This document shows, piece by piece, positions 58,781-64,000 of a stretch of DNA of 64,000 nucleotides; within the stretch, counting starts at the first letter, position 1; each line of letters begins with the position of its first letter. The DNA lies in assembly GCA_900129595.1 (NCBI GenBank), contig FQWG01000023.1:1-64000 (forward strand), given 5' to 3'. The DNA comes from Flavobacterium frigidimaris. Lineage in GTDB: Bacteria > Bacteroidota > Bacteroidia > Flavobacteriales > Flavobacteriaceae. The translations under genes were made by a program, and so were the position numbers. Below the pieces are notes generated by a model, which saw only the letters and a program-made list of their open reading frames with translations, was not told the DNA's origin and did not search any database.

Positions 58781-60151
58781 ATGCTTCAAAATAAAGTCAT
58801 TTTAGGTAGCGAAGAATGGTGCGCATTTCCAGAATTAGGAATCCCGACAATCAAAGCTCGTGTCGATTCCGGTGCTAAAACTTCAGCAATGCACGCTATA
58901 AACATAGCTCCTTTTATAAAAAATGATGCCAATTGGGTAAAATTCGATATTAATCCAATTCAGAACAATATAAAAACCATCATTCATTGTGAAGCCCCGT
59001 TGGTAGACAAAAGAATCGTAAAAAGTTCAAGCGGCTTCAGAGAACATCGTTATGTTATTCAAACGAACATTAAACTTGGCGATGTAAAATGGCCAATCGA
59101 AATGACGCTGACGAATCGCGATTCGATGGGTTTCCGTATGCTTTTAGGCCGTGAAGCCATGAGCGGACGCGTATTGGTTGATCCAGAAGAAAAATACATG
59201 TTAGGGCAGCCAACTCCTGAAGCATTAAAAGAATTATACCAAAATTCAGAAAAAGCAACTTCCGGTTTACGAATTGGACTTTTAGCCAGTAATCCTGAAT
59301 TATACAGCAATAAACGAATCATGGAAGCAGGCGAAATGCGCGGTCATGAAATGCATTTTTTGAATATCAAGGAATGCTATATGAAACTCGACGCGAAAAC
59401 GCCTGAAATTCATTATCGTGGCGGAAAAATACTAAATCAATTTGATGCTATTATTCCAAGAATCCGACCAAGTATTACCTTTTATGGCTGTGCACTAACA
59501 CGTCAGTTTGAAGCTTTGAAGGTTTTCGTTTTAAATTCGGCTACAGCCATAACACAATCGCGAGATAAGCTATATTCCTTGCAATTACTTCTGAATAATG
59601 GAATTGACATACCAACAACCGGTTTTGCCAACTCTCCTCTGGATACTGACAATTTGATCAAAATGGTTGGAGGATCGCCTTTAATCGTAAAATTACTTGA
59701 AGGGACTCAAGGAAAAGGGGTTGTTTTGGCAGAAACCAAAAAAGCCGCAGAAAGTGTTATCAATGCTTTTAAAAGCTTAAATGCCAATATACTTGTTCAG
59801 GAATTTATTAAAGAAGCGAACGGAAAAGACATTCGTTGTTTTGTAATCGACGGAAAAGTGGTTGCAGCCATTCAGCGTGAAGCTATGCCTGGAGAATTCA
59901 GAGCAAACATTCACCTTGGCGGAACAGCATCTATTATCAAAGTAACTGCCGAAGAGAAAAAAATCGCCATAAAAGCCGCAAAAGCGATGGACCTAAAAGT
60001 AGCAGGAGTCGATATTATTCGTTCTTCAAAAGGGCCATTATTACTTGAAGTAAACTCTTCTCCGGGTCTTGAAGGAATTGAAGGCGCCACAAACAAAGAT
60101 ATTGCCGGAGAAATGATCAAAGCAATTGAAAAAAATTTCAAACTAATATAA
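58781..60151 (+). CDS. RimB-like protease fused to RimK-like glutamate ligase
   Basis: Residues about 1-150 form a retropepsin-like domain of the ATP-dependent zinc protease/RimB family (COG4067), with the aspartic protease-type motif DSGAKT at 29-34. Residues about 160-456 are a RimK-type ATP-grasp ligase: RIGLLASNPELYSNKRIMEA, the nucleotide-binding LIVKLLEGTQGKGVVLAE, and the metal-binding LEVNSSPGLEGIE. RimK adds glutamates to the tail of ribosomal protein S6 and RimB trims them, so one chain may hold opposed activities. The target in this organism is inferred. No rpsF is near. Confidence 0.9.
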   Translation: MLQNKVILGSEEWCAFPELGIPTIKARVDSGAKTSAMHAINIAPFIKNDANWVKFDINPIQNNIKTIIHCEAPLVDKRIVKSSSGFREHRYVIQTNIKLGDVKWPIEMTLTNRDSMGFRMLLGREAMSGRVLVDPEEKYMLGQPTPEALKELYQNSEKATSGLRIGLLASNPELYSNKRIMEAGEMRGHEMHFLNIKECYMKLDAKTPEIHYRGGKILNQFDAIIPRIRPSITFYGCALTRQFEALKVFVLNSATAITQSRDKLYSLQLLLNNGIDIPTTGFANSPLDTDNLIKMVGGSPLIVKLLEGTQGKGVVLAETKKAAESVINAFKSLNANILVQEFIKEANGKDIRCFVIDGKVVAAIQREAMPGEFRANIHLGGTASIIKVTAEEKKIAIKAAKAMDLKVAGVDIIRSSKGPLLLEVNSSPGLEGIEGATNKDIAGEMIKAIEKNFKLI

Positions 60152-60193
60152 ATAAGTTCATTAGAACTTAATAAAATACAAGTAATTTTAACA

Positions 60194-60232
60194 GCTTTGT
60201 CAAAGTACACCACTTTGGCAAAGCTTTTTTTA
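60194..60232 (+). terminator. Terminator of the rimB-rimK fusion gene
   Basis: AGCTTTGTCAAAGT and ACTTTGGCAAAGCT pair over 14 bases with one G-T wobble, followed by a T run. It lies over a TTG that a longer reading of the next gene would use as its start, which argues against that start. Confidence 0.8.
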
Positions 60233-60250
60233 AATTTAAATACTAAAAAG

Positions 60251-60772
60251 ATGGCGCTATATCCGTATTTCGATATTATTTTAAGAAGTGTAGCAGTATA
60301 TTTTTTTATGACAATTGCACTGCGAATCTTTGGAAAAAAAGAACTTTCGCAGTTAAACACTGCTGATATTATACTGATTTTACTAATTAGCAACTCCGTT
60401 CAAAATGCAATGGTCGGCCCCGACACAAGTCTTTCAGGAGGTTTAATTGCCGCTTTGGCTTTATTTATAATCAATTTTATCATCAAAAAACTGACACGCA
60501 AATACAAAGGCCTTAACAACTTATTATTAGACAAGCCAGAAATCCTGATTCACAACGGAAAATTAGATTTTAAAGCCTTGAGCAAATTAGACATTTCCCA
60601 CGAAGAATTAAAAGAAGCGGCACGTGAGCATGGTCTAGAACATTTAACCGATATAAAGCTTGCTATGTTAGAAATAGACGGTACTATAAGCATCATATCA
60701 CAAGATAAAAAAGACCTCAAGCAAACCCACTACAAAAGAAAACACAATCGTAAAAATCTACAGAACTTTTAA
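60251..60772 (+). CDS. DUF421 (YetF-like) membrane protein, 173 aa
   Basis: Three N-terminal helices (RSVAVYFFMTIALRIFGKKE, QLNTADIILILLISNSVQNA, LIAALALFIINFIIKKL) are followed by the DUF421 cytoplasmic domain (LLDKPEILIHNGKLDFKALS, DISHEELKEAAREHGLEHL). It is the short, classic form without the zinc ribbon found on the paralogue at 17377-18069. I chose the ATG at 60251; an earlier TTG at 60197 lies inside the upstream terminator. Its stop overlaps that of the convergent SUKH gene in the sequence TTAA. Confidence 0.88.
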   Translation: MALYPYFDIILRSVAVYFFMTIALRIFGKKELSQLNTADIILILLISNSVQNAMVGPDTSLSGGLIAALALFIINFIIKKLTRKYKGLNNLLLDKPEILIHNGKLDFKALSKLDISHEELKEAAREHGLEHLTDIKLAMLEIDGTISIISQDKKDLKQTHYKRKHNRKNLQNF

Positions 60773-62130
60773 TAATCCAGCTTGCTCTTTTTAATCGTCT
60801 TATTAGTCAAACCAAACGGTTTCAATCTATGATTCAGATTCACTAAAATATAATCTTTTTCTACGGGAAATTTTTCTGCGATCAATTTGTAATGTTTCAA
60901 AAGCTTCCTGTCTTCTACCCCATCTAATGCCTGCAATACAGTATGAATAACCCTATTTGCATCATCATTTAGACCAGAGATAAAAACATCAATATAATCA
61001 CTTTTATTCTCCAATTGTCCGAGCGCATAATAAGCACTAACTCTTATTTTTTCGTTCTTATTAAAGGTAAAAGGAACAATAATATTTCCATAATCAATAT
61101 CCATTTCTTTTAATAAATAAGTACAAAAACTAAAAGTTTCATCATCATTAATAGTTTCAGCATTTGATTTTATAACATCCAGCCAGTCTGAACTTTTATC
61201 TTTTGCATACCAAAATACAATCTGAAAAACATCTAATAAACTTTCTTTTGCAAAGTCAACCAAATAAGGATAAGCTCTTTGATAATCAAACTTTGTAAGG
61301 ATCTGAAGTATCTTTTTCTGAATTTTCCCTGAGTTTAATTTATATTCAGCCTCCAAAATATCAAGCGATTCTGAAGCTATCTTTTCTTTTTTTAAGATCC
61401 CGTTTAAGCCTTCGGTTTTAGTTTCATTATCATCAGTCGAAAAATAAACTTCGAGGACATAATTGACATTGCCTCCTAATGTATATTTAAACAAATCAGG
61501 AGCATCGATCATTACACTTTCAGGTATTATTTCGTCAAGCCATCTTTCATACCAATCTAAAAAATTAGATTCAAAGACAAAATATGGTTTTTCCCTGTCG
61601 CTATCGACGTTAACAACTCTTCCCTTAAATTCACCATTGAGAACAAGTGCATAATAATAAGTACAGCCCTGAGTACCAACAGGCAATAATCCCGAAAATA
61701 CCTTACCTAATTCAAGATAAAAATCTTCATCAGAAATAGCATCATTCTCGTCGATATTTTTGTTTAAATCAGACCAAAACTGATCCGACATTTTTGGATG
61801 AATTTTACAATTTTCTTTTAAATACAATTCGTTATTCTCGTATATCAATTCGTTGGTATTTTTTCCCAGAGGATAAATACCGTAACCCGGACCGGCCGAA
61901 GAATCTGCATACGAAATTCCACCATTACCAATATGAAGCAAAAAGTTTTTATAATCTTCAGGAAGTTCCAGATTATACTCTTTTTCAAACTTTAAAATTT
62001 CGTCGTTATTTACAGTTTCACCTAAAAAATACTTATGACTGTCTGCACCAAACACTTTTAAATCCTGATCTGCATTTTTCGCAATAAGCAGCTTGCTTTT
62101 AATCCTTTCTATTTGATTTAATTCTTCCAT
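60769..62130 (-). CDS. SUKH (SMI1/KNR4) domain protein with HEAT-like repeats
   Basis: Residues about 25-165 form a SMI1/KNR4 domain (SUKH superfamily): KFEKEYNLELPEDYKNFLL, HIGNGGISYADSSAGPGYGI and VVNVDSDREKPYFVFES. The C-terminal half has repeated helical pairs resembling HEAT repeats, such as VSAYYALGQLENKSDYIDVF and VIHTVLQALDGVEDRKLLKH. Many SUKH proteins are immunity proteins to polymorphic or contact-dependent toxins, others are scaffolds. No toxin gene adjoins. I used the ATG at 62130 over a TTG two codons upstream. Confidence 0.85.
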   Translation of the reverse strand: MEELNQIERIKSKLLIAKNADQDLKVFGADSHKYFLGETVNNDEILKFEKEYNLELPEDYKNFLLHIGNGGISYADSSAGPGYGIYPLGKNTNELIYENNELYLKENCKIHPKMSDQFWSDLNKNIDENDAISDEDFYLELGKVFSGLLPVGTQGCTYYYALVLNGEFKGRVVNVDSDREKPYFVFESNFLDWYERWLDEIIPESVMIDAPDLFKYTLGGNVNYVLEVYFSTDDNETKTEGLNGILKKEKIASESLDILEAEYKLNSGKIQKKILQILTKFDYQRAYPYLVDFAKESLLDVFQIVFWYAKDKSSDWLDVIKSNAETINDDETFSFCTYLLKEMDIDYGNIIVPFTFNKNEKIRVSAYYALGQLENKSDYIDVFISGLNDDANRVIHTVLQALDGVEDRKLLKHYKLIAEKFPVEKDYILVNLNHRLKPFGLTNKTIKKSKLDY

Positions 62131-62213
62131 TCCCAACCTTTATCTCTTCTTTTATTATAAAGTAAATGTAAATACATTATCACTTTAAAACAACCAATAC
62201 TACCAAACAAAAA

Positions 62214-62246
62214 AGCCGGCTTCAATAAAGAAACCGACTTTTTTTA
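62214..62246 (-). terminator. Terminator of the pit operon
   Basis: On the minus strand AAGTCGGTTTC and GAAGCCGGCTT form a stem with two G-U pairs followed by a T run. The G-U pairs form only in the minus-strand transcript, which fits its place after pit. Confidence 0.75.
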
Positions 62247-62296
62247 TATGTTATAAAATGTGATTTTACTTCTCACATTTTTCAAAAATCATTTTA

Positions 62297-63640
62297 TTAG
62301 GATATAAATACACTTAAAACGTAATATATCAAACCTGCTAAAATAGCCGAAATAGGAATCGTTAATATCCATGCCCAAATTAAGCTTACGGTAACTCCCC
62401 AACGAACGGCAGATACACGTTTTGTTAATCCAACCCCAATGATAGACCCTGTAATCGTATGCGTTGTACTTACCGGAATTTTTAAATGCTCCGTAAAATA
62501 AAGCGTTAAAGCTCCAGCAGTTTCAGCAGCAACACCTTCGAATGAAGTTACTTTTGTAATTTTAGAACCCATTGTTTTCACAATTTTCCAGCCACCACTC
62601 AAAGTTCCTGCAGCAATTGCAGAATAACACGCTAAAGGAATCCAGCTTGGCATTTTAAAAGCCCCATCCTCAGAAGGAAGAGCCACATCTAACCAGGAAT
62701 CCATATGAACACCAGGATTTGTATTAATATAAACAACAACAGCTGCCGCAATAATACCCATTACTTTTTGCGAATCATTTCCTCCATGACCTAAACTAAA
62801 AGCCGCAGAAGATAATAATTGCATTTTCTTTAAAGCTGCATCTGCCTGATGTAGATTCAAACTACTAAATATCAAACAAAAACCACTCACTGTCAAGACA
62901 ATAAACGCAACTAAAAACCATTTAATATTATGTGGTTCAAATGCAACACTCCAAAAAACAGAAGAAGCAAAACGAGGTTTATGCCCCCCTTTTATAATTT
63001 CCTCATAAGGAATCATTTGTGCGTAAACAAACCAAATAGTTGCAATCATTAAAGCCACTGTAAATATTTTTGGTCCAATACTCTTACGAGATGCATTTAA
63101 AAGCCAAATCGAAATTAAGTAAGAAGCCAATGCTCCCAACAATGGTGCTAAAACAATAAAGGCAATGATAATAAGAACTCCGGAAGGCATTCCGCCATCT
63201 TTTCCAGCCTTGTACCAACTTACTATATCATACCAATGATGTGTCACTCCGTCTGCATCAACATAACCTGAAAAACCATGAACTGCAATGGCATGCGCAA
63301 TCGCTGCCCCGGCAAAACCACCAATTAAGGTATGTGAAGAACTAGAAGGAATCCCCAACCACCAGGTCAATAAATTCCAGCAAATTGCCGCAATTACCCC
63401 TGCCAAAATCACCACCAGGTCAATTTGCATTGTATCTGCTGTTTTAGCAACAGTATCCGCAACACCAAATCCGAAAACCCAGTAGGCCAAAAAGTTAAAA
63501 AATGCTGCCCAAAGAACCGCCTGAAAAGGCGTCAGAACCTTTGTAGCAACAACTGTTGCAATAGCATTCGCCGCATCATGAAAACCATTGATGTAATCAA
63601 AAATTAAGGCTAATACTATAATAATTATAAGTAGCGTCAT
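62297..63640 (-). CDS. Inorganic phosphate transporter, PiT family
   Basis: The 447-residue membrane protein has the PiT signature in both halves: GFHDAANAIATVVATKVL near the N-terminus and SLGHGGNDSQKVMGII in the middle, with about ten to twelve helices and PVSTTHTITGSIIGVGL near the C-terminus. It carries phosphate with H+ or Na+ across the inner membrane. The DUF47 gene upstream (32-base gap) is its usual accessory partner in bacteria. Confidence 0.95.
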   Translation of the reverse strand: MTLLIIIIVLALIFDYINGFHDAANAIATVVATKVLTPFQAVLWAAFFNFLAYWVFGFGVADTVAKTADTMQIDLVVILAGVIAAICWNLLTWWLGIPSSSSHTLIGGFAGAAIAHAIAVHGFSGYVDADGVTHHWYDIVSWYKAGKDGGMPSGVLIIIAFIVLAPLLGALASYLISIWLLNASRKSIGPKIFTVALMIATIWFVYAQMIPYEEIIKGGHKPRFASSVFWSVAFEPHNIKWFLVAFIVLTVSGFCLIFSSLNLHQADAALKKMQLLSSAAFSLGHGGNDSQKVMGIIAAAVVVYINTNPGVHMDSWLDVALPSEDGAFKMPSWIPLACYSAIAAGTLSGGWKIVKTMGSKITKVTSFEGVAAETAGALTLYFTEHLKIPVSTTHTITGSIIGVGLTKRVSAVRWGVTVSLIWAWILTIPISAILAGLIYYVLSVFIS

Positions 63641-63672
63641 AAATTATAACTTCAGAATGAAATAAATTGAAT

Positions 63673-64000
63673 TTAAGAATGTTTTACAGAAATAGATTCC
63701 AGTATGTTTGCAACACTCTTACATTTATCTGTTGCTGATTCTAAAACAGATAACACTTCTTTATATTTAATAATATTTTTAGCGTCTGTTTCGTTTTCAA
63801 AAATTTCAAAAACTGCTTTGTTATAAACGTTATCTGACTTGTTTTCCAGTTTATTAATTCTGGCACAAGCATCTTTTATGACTTTGAAATTCTTTAAATT
63901 TCTCAATTCTTTTACTGCACTATCAATATTCTGGCAAGCTTCAAGATTGATTTCGGTCATTTTTCTGATCGATTTTGTAATCTTATCAACCTGATACAAT
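63673..64000 (-). CDS. DUF47 (PhoU-like) protein, partial
   Basis: The C-terminal 109 residues of a helical PhoU-like protein; the beginning lies beyond the window, and the first codon seen here is an internal Leu. Full-length DUF47 proteins are about 215 residues. Visible segments include NLEACQNIDSAVKELRNL, RINKLENKSDNVYNKAVFEI and CKSVANILESISVKHS. It is predicted to regulate the PiT transporter encoded 32 bases downstream in the same operon. Confidence 0.88.
   Translation of the reverse strand, partial: LYQVDKITKSIRKMTEINLEACQNIDSAVKELRNLKNFKVIKDACARINKLENKSDNVYNKAVFEIFENETDAKNIIKYKEVLSVLESATDKCKSVANILESISVKHS

Noticed and set aside
60197..60250. Extended start of the second DUF421 protein
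   Set aside because: The TTG lies in the stem of the upstream terminator; the ATG at 60251 fits the family length.

Overview
This 64 kb window reads as a chromosomal segment of a Flavobacterium-like member of the Bacteroidota. The DNA is AT-rich. Promoters, where visible, carry the Bacteroidota -7 element TAnnTTTG, sometimes with an upstream TTTG, and Shine-Dalgarno sequences are generally absent. Many exported proteins have typical Bacteroidota signal peptides or lipoboxes, and GyrA has Thr82/Asp86 as in Flavobacterium. No rRNA, tRNA, CRISPR array, prophage or intact transposase gene was seen. Most of the window is core genome, with short dispersed repeats between genes.

Layout. 0.3-7.2 kb: a small membrane protein, five secreted or lipoprotein hypotheticals (two share a D-x-N-x-D-G calcium-loop-like motif), a CPA1 Na+/H+ antiporter and two membrane hypotheticals. 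7.3-14.1 kb: thioesterase-like protein, MscS channel, alpha/beta hydrolase, DUF1398 protein, ThuA-like protein, sulfurtransferase, a ModF-like double ABC ATPase with a degenerate first half, and a DUF1080-like lipoprotein. 14.2-19.3 kb: RluD and PASTA protein (minus strand), then Ddl, a DUF421 protein with an added zinc ribbon, CoaD and PhnA. 19.5-27.5 kb: DEAD-box helicase, a small catabolic-looking unit (DapA/NanA-superfamily aldolase plus cupin) divergent from a MocR regulator, an M14 peptidase and a lipoprotein. 27.6-31.8 kb: XRE regulator, DUF4287, GNAT and DUF6882 proteins, a methyltransferase and a Nudix hydrolase, in the most repeat-rich part.

31.8-43 kb: PyrE, SRPBCC protein, BirA, RsfS-FtsH, a compact LUD-CdsA-Psd-ACBP phospholipid operon, an exported superoxide dismutase, a GH130 phosphorylase and a GH13 amylase lipoprotein. 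43-51 kb: OstA-like LPS-transport protein (TTG start), class III aminotransferase, TPR protein overlapping AroE, and a DUF349 protein. 51-64 kb: OsmC, TPR protein, GyrA, ClpC, a fusion of a RimB-like protease with a RimK-like ligase, a second DUF421 protein, a SUKH-HEAT protein and a Pit phosphate transporter with its DUF47 partner (cut by the window edge).

No complete unknown multi-gene system is obvious. The most rewarding points are: three genes with identical TAnnTTTG-N4-ATG starts, which predict leaderless mRNAs; the RimB-RimK fusion; the MocR-controlled aldolase/cupin unit with a candidate operator; the DUF421-zinc ribbon protein; and several dispersed repeat families, including a near-identical 39-bp inverted pair bracketing three genes and 11 perfect copies of a 7-bp unit directly after pyrE.
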